Assembly: GCA_036429605.1 (NCBI GenBank)
Contig: JAVFKD010000002.1
Coordinates: 1,302,001 to 1,366,000, forward strand
Length of the DNA: 64,000 bases
Reading direction: 5' to 3'
Source of the DNA: Cladobotryum mycophilum
Lineage: Eukaryota; Ascomycota; Sordariomycetes; Hypocreales; Hypocreaceae
Shown: piece after piece, positions 1 to 10,358 of the stretch
Layout of the letters: the number at the start of each line of letters is the position of its first letter
Position numbering within the stretch: position 1 is the first letter of the stretch
The notes under the pieces: model-generated
What the model saw: only the letters and a program-made list of their open reading frames with translations
Database searches by the model: none
Told to the model about the DNA's origin: nothing
Made by a program: the position numbers and the translations under genes

Positions 1-533
1 GTGACTGCCATTGGAGCAACCCTTACCGCTACCACCACTGGCTGCCGCCGCCGCCTTCAAGTCGGGCAGAGATGGTTGGTCAACGATCCTCGTCCTAGGA
101 CTTGTGTCCCCATGAAGTCGTGGGTCGTACTCCCTCCGAACGGGACACAGCTCCCCGCCCTCGTTGACCAGCTCCAGCGCATACGTCGGGCACCCAAAAA
201 GTCCAGCAAGGTAATGGGCTTCTTCCGCGCCTCCAGCTCGGGCTCGGGGGAGGCAGCGGCGGCCGGTGCCACCTCTGAGATGAAGCCGTCCAGCGCATCT
301 AGCACCCAGTCCTCGAACTGGAACATGGTGTCGAGGTCGTCCAGGTCCATGGCGAACTTGGCGAACTCGTCCAGCAGGCCGCCCCGGCCCTGCAGCTTGT
401 CCGCCGAGATTGTGACGTAGAAGCGTTTTCCGTTGTACATGAAGGCATAGTGGATGGTTTGACCGGTGATGGCCAGGTCGAGCATGCAATACGAGGGAAG
501 TGGTTCTTGGGCATCCACAGATTCGGCCTCCAT
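1..533 (-). CDS. Uncharacterised protein, N-terminal part, runs off left edge
   Basis: The start chosen is the ATG at 533-531, whose product begins MEAESVDAQEPLPSY. About 115 residues read well (a stretch with YNGKRFYVTI, then an acidic segment FAMDLDDLDTMFQFEDWVLDAL) as far as LLDFLGA near position 190. In that frame the protein then turns compositionally odd and stops at 57. A shift of one base at the GCCCG run (187-190 on the plus strand) opens a frame that stays open to the window edge and contains RREYDPRLHGDTSP and RIVDQPSLPDL, which look like real coding sequence. I infer one gene with a one-base frame break, or a sequence error, continuing past position 1. I do not recognise the family and assign no function. 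Confidence 0.5.
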
Positions 534-1847
534 ATTTGGCCGGCTTGGGCAAAAAAAAAAAACAGCGGGAAACAATGGGGGGGTAGGTAGGTCAACGCTC
601 TCAAGTCTTTTCGTCTGGTGAATAGTACAGTTGAAGAGAAGATTAATATTCGCTCAAGGCCCTTTTTCTTTTCTTTCTGGTCTCAGTTTCACTCAAGATA
701 ACGAAAAGAGGTCGTTGAAAACGCGACCGTGATGTGATGTGTGATGTGTGATGCGGTATGTCTGTTGGGACAGGGGCATGGCGGATCCATTGGGCAGCCC
801 CCTGTCCAATGCCCCTCAAAACAACCGGCATTGGACGAGAATCAAAGTCCATAAATAGAAACAGTCAAAAAAAGGAAGTGTGAGAAAATCCCAAGACTGT
901 GTACTTTTGTTCGCCTGTGAGAAAAAAAGAAAAAAGAAAGAAAAAAAGAACTCCTCACCCCTAGATCCTGTCAGCGATCAACAGATGCTGTTGCCCTTTT
1001 TCTCCCAATCAATACAATGCAATAAGAATGTGTACGCCCTTCAAATCATCGTGGATAGATTGAGACATTTGGTTCTGTCTAGACTCGGGTGCTTCCGTGT
1101 CCGGTAAAAACACGAGACTGGTGGAGACACGGCAGAGAGGCAGAGAGGAGAGGGTGTGCTCGTAAGCTGGGCATTTCGCCTGGAGAGACGGTTGTAGTCG
1201 TGGTCGTGGCACTGGTGGTGGGTGTTAGTCGCGGCCCGTTTCTAGTCTGACAATCTTAGTTTTCATCATATGCATTTCAATCTTATTGATAACGAGGGTC
1301 GCATCTCTCTGTCGCTTCTCAGTTTCTTTCGGTCCATTTATCAGCTTATATAGCTTGTTCCAGCCATGTCTTTCTTCGCCGCCAGGCAGTGCATGAAGGA
1401 TTCGTTGCTGCTTACATACCACCATCACCGCCCGACTCGTTTCCTTTCATGCCCCGACTCGAATGGCTCCAGTGGGTGCACGCCATTTCCCAAACGCATT
1501 GACGCTCCTCCATGAATAATATTATCGAAATAGACGAAGGGAAAAGATAGGCAGAGTGATGGCCCTCTGGTGTAGTTGCAACGAGGAGAAAGTGTGTCTA
1601 TTAGGGTATGAGTCGTGTTGCCATCGCAGATGCTAGAGCTACTTACACCATGCAAGTAACGCGACCAAGGCATATAAAAAGTATTCTTATTTATTCTTAT
1701 TCTGATATCATATAAAAACGGCTCCAGTAGCAGTTGTGTTTATATTACGCGCTTCGCCCAACAGCCAGCATTTATAAAGCGAGCTCAATGCCCGATCCCG
1801 AAAGCCATTACCTTTAAACGCCATCACTATGCAGGCAGAGACAGCTA
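534..1847. other. Intergenic, no gene seen
   Basis: This separates the partial gene on the left from the 3' end of BRF1. It holds an A-run at about 549-560, purine-rich A/G tracts at about 918-950, and a short GTGATGTGTGATGTG-type repeat at about 729-755. No open frame here has recognisable domain content. Confidence 0.6.
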
Positions 1848-4052
1848 TTATTCATCGTCCAGTCCGTACTCGCCATCCATTTCGGGGTCATCCTCATCAT
1901 ATCCGCCCTCAAATTCGCCACCACCAGCAAATTCGTCACCATCTCCAAACTCTTCTTGTTCTTCGTATTCTTCTTCGTCGACAGGTCCTCCGGCTACATC
2001 ATCGCCGGCGACACTCTCATCAGGTGCCTCGCTTGCATCATCAGCGCCAAGAGTGCTACCAGCAACACTAGTCTTCCGACTCGTAGCAGCAGAACCAAGC
2101 CCAGTATTCGATACATCAAAGATGCTGCGGATAGCATCGTAATTAATTCGCTTGGACCATGCTCGATCTTTGGCCACTCCGATGGCAGCTTCAGCCGCGG
2201 AACTCGCCGGGCTTGTTTGACCCTCTCCCATCCGTGCTCGCTTTCTCCTCTTGCGTGTCTGTTTCGGTCGCTCAGCTTCCATTTTTCGTCGAAATACTTT
2301 CTCCTGGTGCTTTCGAAGCCAGTCCTTGTTCTGATTAACCCAAATCATCTCCTTAATACGAGCTTCATCTGGGGAAAGCAAACAGTTTATCACCTCAGGA
2401 TCATCAGCGAATTCATCCTCCGTAACATCCGCAGACATGGACACCTCTTTAGATGGCTGCTGCTGACGAGCCCAGAGAGAATGGATCCTAGCACGCTGCT
2501 CGGCGTTAGAATAGGCGAGAGCGTGCTCATAAGTCAAGGGGTCGTTGAAAATCTCCTCAATATCGCCTTCGAGATCCTGCTCATCTTGTTCCCAATCTTC
2601 ATTGATTGGAAGCTGGGGCTTGGCCTGACGCTTACCCTTCCCTCGGGCTGCTTCGGAGGAATCCTGGTCAAGCTCTTCATCGAGGGCGTCGCCAAATTCA
2701 TGGGCAAGATTCTCCAGTCCGTCATCGTTTTCTTCGTCACCTTCATTTCTCCGCGGGCCGAGATTTATTTCGCCCTGTGGTATTTGCGATGGCAACGGAG
2801 GCACAATGAAGCCGTCAGCATCTCGTCGGTACCTAACCTCGGGCGCCTTGGAAAGATCTGCACCGCCCTCGACCGGTTGTCTGCGGGGCAGCAAGTCTTC
2901 AATGTCGCGACTTGAATCACCCTCATCATCCCCCATAAGTCTCTTTCGTTTCCGCGATTTCTCCTCTATCCTCTTCCTGTATTCCTCCGATTTACGATAG
3001 AAGGATGGTGGGTCATGTGAGCTCTCCAAAAAGTCCTGCTTTAGGAAATCCTCCACTGACATGAGACTTGATTCTGTGTTATTGAATTCTTGCAGTCGGT
3101 TCTGGATGGTATGATTTGTGACCTTGACAATGTAGACAACCTCGCGGATGGTTCTTCGAAAGTTGTGCATACGCGCAGCCATCAAAAGACATGCACCACA
3201 GATGCCGGACGGACGACGGCCCATGACCATCCAATCTCGACTCATGCGCTTGACAAGCCGTACAGCGTCCTCTGCCACCTTGGCGGTATCTTGGTGAAAC
3301 TCCATCTTGGTCGCAAATCGCCAAATGAGGTCCTCTGGGTACACCGGGATTAGTCCGTCAGCTCCGATAGGGACCACATCGTTGAGTTTCTTGAAAATGC
3401 GGCCAAGTTTGAAGACATTTAGTTGTACCAGGTCGGCCAAGTCAATCAGCATCACCTTACAGGGTGGCTCGGCTCGGCAGGCAGCGTAGAGGCAGACAGC
3501 AGCGACACTAGCGAGCGTCCGACCTTGGATGAAGTTTGCGCCAGATGCGAGCTTGAAGACTTGGGTGCCGGCGGTGACAAGACTATCACTGATATTGAGT
3601 TGTTGTGCGTAACCTTGCATGAGACCTCGTGCCTCGCGTATGCTCTTCTCTCGATCCTCGCTGCCGCCGACTCTCCTAAAAGCTGGGCCCATGGCTCTTA
3701 CACCACCCTGATCCGCGGCGACGAAAGTTCCTTGCACCATTGCAGCACCAGATGACGTCTCGCCGAATTGCACCTCGGCTACGATGTTGCTATCATCGGC
3801 AACACGACCACAGGTTTGACAAGTGCCATCGACGACATTTGGTTTGGGACAGGCCTTGTTGGCACATTGCTGGCGAGCTGGGGTGACGACGCTGGCGCTC
3901 CTGGATGATGCATGCTGAGCAGCCACGGCAGTCGCTTGGCGACGCTCTTCCCGCTCACGTAGCGCTCGGACGGGATTTGGTCTTGCGAATCGCGGCTTTG
4001 GATTGCTGCCGGTTTGGGAAGATCTTTTTATTGGCGTAATAAATGAGGACAT
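1848..4052 (-). CDS. BRF1: TFIIIB subunit BRF1 (RNA polymerase III initiation factor)
   Basis: An unbroken frame of 734 residues starting MSSFITPIKR. BRF1 is the TFIIB-related subunit of TFIIIB that bridges TBP and RNA polymerase III at tRNA and 5S promoters in the nucleus. Visible features in order: a zinc ribbon at about residues 62-81 (CANKACPKPN then CQTCGRV); two cyclin-like repeats at about 110-310 (including LASVAAVCLYAACR and SGICGACLLMAARMHNF); a basic stretch at about 355-372; then a C-terminal BRF1/TBP-binding homology block at about 565-600 with EVINCLLSPDEARIKEMIW and NQNKDWLRKHQEK. The tail is very acidic and Gly/Glu-rich. The length fits ascomycete BRF1. The gene is intronless and the surroundings show no operon-like grouping. 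Identification is firm from domain order. Confidence 0.95.
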   Translation of the reverse strand: MSSFITPIKRSSQTGSNPKPRFARPNPVRALREREERRQATAVAAQHASSRSASVVTPARQQCANKACPKPNVVDGTCQTCGRVADDSNIVAEVQFGETSSGAAMVQGTFVAADQGGVRAMGPAFRRVGGSEDREKSIREARGLMQGYAQQLNISDSLVTAGTQVFKLASGANFIQGRTLASVAAVCLYAACRAEPPCKVMLIDLADLVQLNVFKLGRIFKKLNDVVPIGADGLIPVYPEDLIWRFATKMEFHQDTAKVAEDAVRLVKRMSRDWMVMGRRPSGICGACLLMAARMHNFRRTIREVVYIVKVTNHTIQNRLQEFNNTESSLMSVEDFLKQDFLESSHDPPSFYRKSEEYRKRIEEKSRKRKRLMGDDEGDSSRDIEDLLPRRQPVEGGADLSKAPEVRYRRDADGFIVPPLPSQIPQGEINLGPRRNEGDEENDDGLENLAHEFGDALDEELDQDSSEAARGKGKRQAKPQLPINEDWEQDEQDLEGDIEEIFNDPLTYEHALAYSNAEQRARIHSLWARQQQPSKEVSMSADVTEDEFADDPEVINCLLSPDEARIKEMIWVNQNKDWLRKHQEKVFRRKMEAERPKQTRKRRKRARMGEGQTSPASSAAEAAIGVAKDRAWSKRINYDAIRSIFDVSNTGLGSAATSRKTSVAGSTLGADDASEAPDESVAGDDVAGGPVDEEEYEEQEEFGDGDEFAGGGEFEGGYDEDDPEMDGEYGLDDE

Positions 4053-5429
4053 TGCGAATGAGCATCAGTGCCCGCAGCACGCGTCAGGATGCGTGTAAGT
4101 GAGTAGTAGACAAGCAACACGACGTTTTTCTCTCCTTTTTGGTCGTTACAAGTTGAAATTTGGATGCAAAAAAAGAAAAAGAAAAAAAAAGCACAATTCG
4201 TTCTCCCGTCCTGACGATACTGTCTCTCCCCAGTTCGGACTCTGGCCAGCAAGAGCGTTCTCTCGTCTTGTTAGCTCAGCTCAATGAAGCAAATTGAGGC
4301 GGCAATTGGTGAAGTAATGCGATAGCCGCACGCGAATGAATGAAGCCTCTGCGTCTTGTGCCTATGAATGATGGACTTGGATGCTGCTGGCTGCTGCTGT
4401 GCTGGGCAAGTGATAATTGCGAAGAAAAAAGTTGGCGGGGCACTCGCGTGGGCAGAGGTTTGGTGGGCCGTGGTCGAGTGGGGAAAATGCATGCAATCTG
4501 TCAAGGTTCGGTCTCGGAGTCACACACACCAGCCTCTCTCGTTTGGACGATGCCACCTCCAGGCAGCGATGGTTCGAATCTGCTCGACACAAGATTTTTT
4601 TCAAGCGTTATTTACTTTCTTGTAGATACTTTGGCGATGCTTCTCGATGCGACTTGAGCATAGGCAACAGTGGTTTTTGCCCAGCGTGTGAGCTGAGGGG
4701 TGTTTTGGTCTCGAGCGAAAGCGAAAAAGTCTGCCTCTCACTTGTAGCAAAGCCTTGAATGATGAGTAAGGGAACATGTTCGGTCTCGTTCGCTTAAACC
4801 ACGGAGTAATTCCCCACCACGTGATCCTCGGCTTGCGCATTTTATCTCCACTTTTGTGAGTTGCACTTGAGTGGGCTTTCCAGCTCCAACACACACTCCC
4901 TGTTTCCATCAGCAACAGTGGAGTTCTGGAGTCGACCTTGAAATTAGACACCCATTGTTCATCTCCATATGCACATGCTTTTGGGGTCTATTCATGCATA
5001 ACTCTACACTCTAATAGCTTGCATCTCTCTAATAAACACTCTTTGAACGGTTTTCTACATCATGAAATGAAGTGTTTAATAGAGACCTGAGATATGTCTC
5101 AGTTCGGCTGGAGTCGACATGACGTCTAGGAGGCATACAAACCAGATATGACGATCCTAGAGTTCCGGTGCAATGCGCCAGCTCCAGCTGATTGTTGGTC
5201 TACATACATCACCATCGGATTGTTTCCCTTTTGTCATCTTTCTGTTCATCCATGGCAGTCTCGGTCTTTAGATGGCATAGCAAAGCTACCGGGACAAGAC
5301 TCAGCATCATCCATACATTCCTCTACCTCGAATTGAGTCCATGCCATTAGCTGTCTTTTAGTTGGTATTTGACAAAGAATAGGTGACGCATCTTCGCAAC
5401 GCTCTGTCTGTACTCTCTGTCCACAGCCT
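4053..5429. other. Intergenic, BRF1 upstream region
   Basis: Sequence upstream of BRF1, with an A/G-rich tract at about 4165-4190. Several short open frames occur on both strands, but none has domain content or splice-consistent extension. No convincing gene was seen. Confidence 0.5.
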
Positions 5430-5800
5430 GTACAACGGAGCCTCGTCACGGTCGTTGTCTGTATGCTGCCCTTCGTCTCCGTTGAGATTGGTGTTCATCT
5501 CATCAAGGCGCCCCTCAATCAGGTGCTAGAGGAGGTCATTTGTCGCATCTTCCTGCACGACTTGGGATCCATCACCAATCATCTTCGATGCAAGGACAAT
5601 GCGATTCAGCCAGAACTGTCATTCATCCAAGGGTGGATGAGCACGTTATGGTTCCTACCAGGCGTGTTGACTGCTGTGACATACAGTTCAATGGCTGATA
5701 AACATGGACGAGGGCTTATACTCAGTCTGTCACTGCTGGACATCACATTATCCAACAGCTTCTTCGTTCTTGTTTGTATACCATCCATGTCTTACAGCCC
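5430..5800 (+). pseudogene. MFS transporter fragment (N-terminal portion only)
   Basis: About 110 codons read like the beginning of a fungal major facilitator: a hydrophobic first segment (VVVCMLPFVSVEIGVHL), then APLNQVLEEVICR, a loop ending in ELSFIQGWMSTL, a second hydrophobic segment with PGVLTAVTYSSMADKHGR, and a third (LILSLSLLDITLSNSFF). The ADKHGR element matches the conserved MFS loop between helices 2 and 3. After about 5780 the similarity is lost, stops appear and no later helices are present before the metallopeptidase on the other strand. A complete transporter would be about 450-500 residues, so this is a truncated remnant, probably left by deletion or rearrangement. The family is inferred from motif order only. 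Confidence 0.6.
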
Positions 5801-5880
5801 AATACCTCCACATATCAGCTAACCCCAGAGCACCAGGCTCACTTCCCTCCATGCTCTCTCCCCGCATTCTATGGCTCTCG

Positions 5881-6705
5881 TCAACCGGCCTGCGGCATCA
5901 GATCATCATTTGAAGCACAATTCTCATCCTCAAACTCCAAGCGAGGATACACCTTGCTCATGAAAAGCTTGTCTTGTTCAGAAAGCTGTTTATTCGACTT
6001 GGTGCAGTGCCCATCTAAGGTAAAAGATACCGGTATTTCGTACACCATGATTGAGTCTTTGTCGTATGACGAGAATTGCGTGCTGTCGCGGCTGTATTGC
6101 TTGAAAATATTACGCCGCACTTGGTCTTCATCCCAGGTAGGCTGCGCTTTCTTGTAGTGGTCAAAAACTTCTTTCTCGTTCCAATTTATGTTTTCGGCTG
6201 GGTTTTGGTGCTCATGGATACAGCCCAGGGCGTGGCCGAACTCGTGTAGAACGGTGCGCGAAAACTCTTCCTCGGGAGTGTAGTCGTTGAACCAACCAAA
6301 GTTCATCGTCGGCTTATCTGGGGGGACCTCGTAAGCTTCGAGGCCGATGACAGACCATGAATCCCCTCGCCAGAACGATATGCGAATATCTGCATCGCCG
6401 CTTTCGACAAATTCCATTTTCAGATTTGCGTGCTCCAGCCAGACTAGAGCATACTTTTTTACCATATTCTTGACGAGGAAACTTCCACCAAGGAACCGCA
6501 CCCTCAGCGTCTGGCCGGGTTCCCACTTCAAATTCCTAGATACAGCTAGGTAATGTTTGGCTGGTTCAAAGGGCCGCTTGATGAACTCCCAGATTCGGGC
6601 AAGGATACCGTTTGAAGGTTCCTCCTCGGGTTGGACGGGTTGGACTGGCACAATTGTGCAAATGCGAATTGGGTCGTTGTCCATGCTGAGTTTGTGTTGG
6701 CACAA
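5881..6705 (-). CDS. Astacin-like zinc metallopeptidase (M12A/ZnMc type)
   Basis: A single exon of 274 residues; an internal Met (MDNDPIRICTIV, start 6684) is an equally good start. The zinc-binding and catalytic motif HEFGHALGCIHEHQ is complete (HExxHxxGxxH with the following E), and a Met-turn follows at SIMVY, where many family members have SIMHY or SIMLY. Upstream are the typical LRVRFLGGS and DADIRISF strands of this fungal metzincin family. It should hydrolyse peptide bonds with a zinc ion held by the three histidines. No signal peptide is visible at either start, unlike secreted astacins, so it acts in the cytosol, leaves by another route, or has an upstream exon I could not find. Its neighbours (transporter remnant, FAD oxidase) give no clear pathway. 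Confidence 0.85.
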   Translation of the reverse strand: MCQHKLSMDNDPIRICTIVPVQPVQPEEEPSNGILARIWEFIKRPFEPAKHYLAVSRNLKWEPGQTLRVRFLGGSFLVKNMVKKYALVWLEHANLKMEFVESGDADIRISFWRGDSWSVIGLEAYEVPPDKPTMNFGWFNDYTPEEEFSRTVLHEFGHALGCIHEHQNPAENINWNEKEVFDHYKKAQPTWDEDQVRRNIFKQYSRDSTQFSSYDKDSIMVYEIPVSFTLDGHCTKSNKQLSEQDKLFMSKVYPRLEFEDENCASNDDLMPQAG

Positions 6706-8050
6706 AGTGTATCAGACAAATTTTAATGCTTGTATTAGAAGACAAGAGGCAGCCATCTTCCTTCGGGGCATTGCCATTTTATCTTTACCTTGAACATGTT
6801 GATCACATTCCATCCTCTCAACTAGTGGTGATCTTCGCTGCCCCCACACACATTCTGCATCTCAAGGACGCCCTCTGCAACCGAAGGCTTGATCTATTGT
6901 ACCTCAATATTACTCAGCCGAACCTTCTTTAAAACGGTTGAGTCGATCCAATCTTATGCAATTATTATGGACGTCCACTAGTTTATGACAGCTTGATCCA
7001 ATAGGTATGATCCCCATTTATCCCTTGAAGAGGGTGACGCAGAGGATTTGGTGTTGGGTTGGCTAATTGGGTATCTTTGCATCGCAGTAATAAGATTCCT
7101 ATATGAATGAGACGTGATACATCAGTAAAAGACTTGCGCGTAGTTTCGTAGAAATTGGTCTTTACTCCGCAACGGAATGCATCGTCGAATCAAACGTCTT
7201 TTTTGCATTTTATTTATGCACACCTATTGGTCATGTCTTCTTCTCTCAACGGTCTGCATGTGGTGCTAGTATGCAGCTGAACGATATGGGGTCAGCCAAA
7301 CTATCACTACGGCTGGGCAGACATCGCGACCGGGGTGGGGGATCAAGGACCGGGCCGGCGAGTGAGTAGGCCTGGACCGTCGTTGCCATGAGCGATTGCT
7401 GTGTCTCTCGCGGCCTCTTTGCTCGGCTCGTTTGGGATTAGACATGCTGCGAGGCGGCAATCTATTGCCCTTTGCAGACACACTATTGGTCTCTCAACGG
7501 GATTCGCCTTTAACATTTGGGCTGCCAGCCTTCAGTCCATCGCCCTGGCGGGGTTCTCTCAATTAGGCTCGTTCAAGTCCCTCGACCCTCCTCCAAAGTC
7601 TAGTCCAAATATTAACTAAATGAGAAGAGGATGAGTTATTTTAAGTGAATGTGCCACTGTGATGCAACCCTTTGCGATATGGGTTGATCTCCATTCTCCG
7701 CTCTTTCTAGGTATATAGCGCTGGCTGCCCTACAGTGGATGACAGATTGGTGATGAAAATGACGAGCTCGATACTTATCATCGTAGTGTGTAGATCGCTT
7801 TCTATCGGCCGATATCAATATTACTTACCTATGCGTTGATAAGAAACGTGCATTGCGGGGTTGGGTTGAACTAGTATGGAGCGTTGGTTTGGCCATTCTT
7901 GGATTTGCTACCCAACGTGTATTGATCAGCCTTAAGATTGCTCATCACGATTCGACTTGCTCTACCTTACTCATTCTCCTGCCGCAAACACTTACAGAAG
8001 ATCGACGGTGAATTTAAAAGGACTCATCTTTATACGAGTAACCCAAAATC
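6706..8050. other. Intergenic, divergent promoters
   Basis: This region lies between the divergently transcribed metallopeptidase and FAD oxidase and presumably holds both promoters. A short open frame at 7401-7619 is not supported by any domain or composition signal. No RNA gene or repeat was recognised. Confidence 0.5.
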
Positions 8051-9826
8051 ATGGATACCGCCATCGAGATTTTTCAGTCTGAAGATATCCCAGTATTCAA
8101 GCCCGGAGAGGTAGAATATGAACGATCTGTTGCAACTGCAAACCTCTTGTACCGCTTTGCGAGACCCGGGTGTGTTGTTCAGCCTGCGCGCGCTTCTCAA
8201 GTTGAGACAATTGTCAAGGTAGCAAAGGCATGGAGGGTACCAATCACGATCAAGAATGGAGGCCACTCCTATGCGGGATTCTCCACCACGGACGCGGGCA
8301 TCTCCTTGGATCTGATCAAGATGAACAAGGTTAAACTTGATATGGATTCAAAAACCGTCATATTGCAAGGGGGTGCTCAATGGGGCCATGCATACAAGCA
8401 GCTCATCAACGGCCATCACGATGGATATATAATCAACGGCGGTCGATGTCCCACGGTTGGAGTGAGTGGATTTATCTTGGGAGGTGGGCTCAGCCCATTT
8501 ACAAGAAGTTTCGGAATGGGTTGCGATACTCTGAGAGAGGCTACTATCATAACCGCAAATGGGGAAAGAGTTACAGTCAAGGACAGCGACGACCCAATGT
8601 CGGACAAGGGTAGACTGTTCTGGGCACTTTGCGGGGCCGGTGGTGGTAACTTTGGCGTTGTGGTCGAGTTGAAAATGAATGTTTCAAGGTTACAGAACAA
8701 GGAGGGTAAGGTGGTGGCTGGGAGATGTACGTGGTTTCCGAACCCAGGGGATATGGATGAGTTTATGGATACGATGAATCGCTTCTATTCAACAGACTGG
8801 CCGGATCAGCTCACCATTGACACCTCCTGGCTTTGCGATCTTCAGCAAACAAAGACCGAGCTCGGGGTTCGATTCCTCACCTACTATGACGGCAACAAGG
8901 ACGACTTTGAAACTTTGATTGACAAATCAATCAGACAACCTATCCTAGCAAACCAACTCAAACGACGGTCATTAGCCGAGAAATCTACACGCTTTCTTCA
9001 CGAGACGCTCGTTTCTCAGTGGTCAGAGGAGATTATCAAGTCCTTTCCCACAAACAGGTCTTATAGCATTTATTCTTCTTTTGTTTTCAAGAATGATCAC
9101 GAAAGGATCAGAAATATTACTTCCATTATCAGACAGGAGATGAGCGCTTTCAGAGAGCTATTCACTGGGGAACAGGCTCTGCTGCAAGTCACTTGGATAC
9201 ATGGGGGTGGCCAAGCCAGTAAAATGCAAAGATCAGATACAGCCTTTCGCTGGCGAGATGGTGTTTATCATACCTATATCATGATACAATGGGACGAGAA
9301 ATGGCTGGAGAGAGATATGCGGGGCTTCCTGCAAAAATTCAAGGAAAACCTTAGGCCATTCTCTATAATGAGGCGAGCCACATTCATCAACTTCCCTGAC
9401 CAGACTTTATCGAAAAACGCCTATGAAAGAGCATACTACGGCAACAATACCAAGGAGCTCCAGCAGGTCAAGAAGATATGGGACAGGGATAACTTTTTCA
9501 GCTGGGCTCAGGGTGTACGACTTCCGCCTTCTGAACGAGCTGCTTTGAGAAGAGCATCCACAAACTCGGCACGTATGCAGAGAATGGAGCGTTACTCCAT
9601 CGCATCTATAGAAAGCGATGTTGCCGAGATGGATATGAACGACCCCGAGGCGGAAATGGCACTGGTGACCATGGCTGCGGATGACGACTCCTCTGATGAG
9701 GAGACCCAGATGGATGAGCAGGACTTGACGGATATGATAGCGGCACAGCAGTGGGAGACGGTTGAGCTGCCCGCGCAGAATGCGTTTGTGGGAAGAATCC
9801 AAGCATTGACTGACTTGGGGTATTGA
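8051..9826 (+). CDS. FAD-linked oxidase, berberine-bridge (BBE) type
   Basis: An intronless gene encoding 591 residues. The FAD-binding PCMH fold occupies about residues 35-215. The site NGGHSYAGFST supplies the histidine, and GGRCPTVGVSGFILGGG supplies the cysteine, that in this family attach FAD by two covalent bonds. The C-terminal BBE segment is present (FINFPDQTLS, then AYYGNNTKELQQVKKIWD and FFSWAQGV). Relatives oxidise sugars, alkaloid-type amines or polyketide intermediates, often in secondary metabolism. There is no signal peptide, so an intracellular location is likely. After residue about 495 comes an unusual tail of about 95 residues, Ser/Arg-rich then strongly acidic (DDDSSDEETQMDEQD), that the family normally lacks. 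The gene is isolated between the metallopeptidase and the retroelement, so the substrate is unknown. Confidence 0.9.
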   Translation: MDTAIEIFQSEDIPVFKPGEVEYERSVATANLLYRFARPGCVVQPARASQVETIVKVAKAWRVPITIKNGGHSYAGFSTTDAGISLDLIKMNKVKLDMDSKTVILQGGAQWGHAYKQLINGHHDGYIINGGRCPTVGVSGFILGGGLSPFTRSFGMGCDTLREATIITANGERVTVKDSDDPMSDKGRLFWALCGAGGGNFGVVVELKMNVSRLQNKEGKVVAGRCTWFPNPGDMDEFMDTMNRFYSTDWPDQLTIDTSWLCDLQQTKTELGVRFLTYYDGNKDDFETLIDKSIRQPILANQLKRRSLAEKSTRFLHETLVSQWSEEIIKSFPTNRSYSIYSSFVFKNDHERIRNITSIIRQEMSAFRELFTGEQALLQVTWIHGGGQASKMQRSDTAFRWRDGVYHTYIMIQWDEKWLERDMRGFLQKFKENLRPFSIMRRATFINFPDQTLSKNAYERAYYGNNTKELQQVKKIWDRDNFFSWAQGVRLPPSERAALRRASTNSARMQRMERYSIASIESDVAEMDMNDPEAEMALVTMAADDDSSDEETQMDEQDLTDMIAAQQWETVELPAQNAFVGRIQALTDLGY

Positions 9827-10151
9827 GCGTGTCGAGGTTACGGAGAAGTTTATTCGGGTTTAGAGACTTTCAAGGCACACTGATCCGCCAAAAAGAACAG
9901 GGCACAGAGGAACATTGACTAGATCAAATCAAAGTACAGACCAAACTGAAACATTGACTATGCACAAGTCCTTTTTGACTTAAGTCCCCCTGCAAGAGAC
10001 CTAGGATAGGTCAAGTTTGGAACAAAACGATACTCACTTTTGCTCAAGGTTTGGATGGTAGATGAGAGAGATTTGCTTTCATTGTAGCAGTGGGCCGAAT
10101 TCGTTGGATTATCATGGCCGGTGGGCTTTGGGTGGGGCGCCTCTGACCCAT
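9827..10151. other. Intergenic 3' flank of FAD oxidase
   Basis: Ordinary-composition sequence between the oxidase stop codon and the retroelement insertion site. No gene or structured element was seen. Confidence 0.6.
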
Positions 10152-10156
10152 TTGAT
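10152..10156. repeat. Left target-site duplication TTGAT
   Basis: Five bases, TTGAT, lie immediately outside the left LTR and recur exactly outside the right LTR (17348-17352). A 5-bp duplication is typical of Ty3/gypsy integration. Confidence 0.9.
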
Positions 10157-10358
10157 TGTCATGAACTGTGTGAGAGTGGTAGGAAGAAGGTTTTCCCGAC
10201 GCCGATTAGCGGCGCGCGCCTTAAGGCGCGGCTGTTGATCAAGGAATTAGAAGGGCAAGAATTAAAACCGTCATTAACTAGAACCTATCTACAAGATTAC
10301 TATAATTTAGCTATTTAATTATATACTTATTTACTCTTTTATAATCAAAAACCTAATA
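10157..10358 (+). repeat. Left LTR (202 bp)
   Basis: Begins TGTCATGAAC and ends CCTAATA. It aligns without gaps to the right LTR at 17146-17347. I count 30 differences, all C/T or G/A. Its left, outward half is well preserved while its right, inward half carries about 20 RIP-like changes. Confidence 0.92.
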
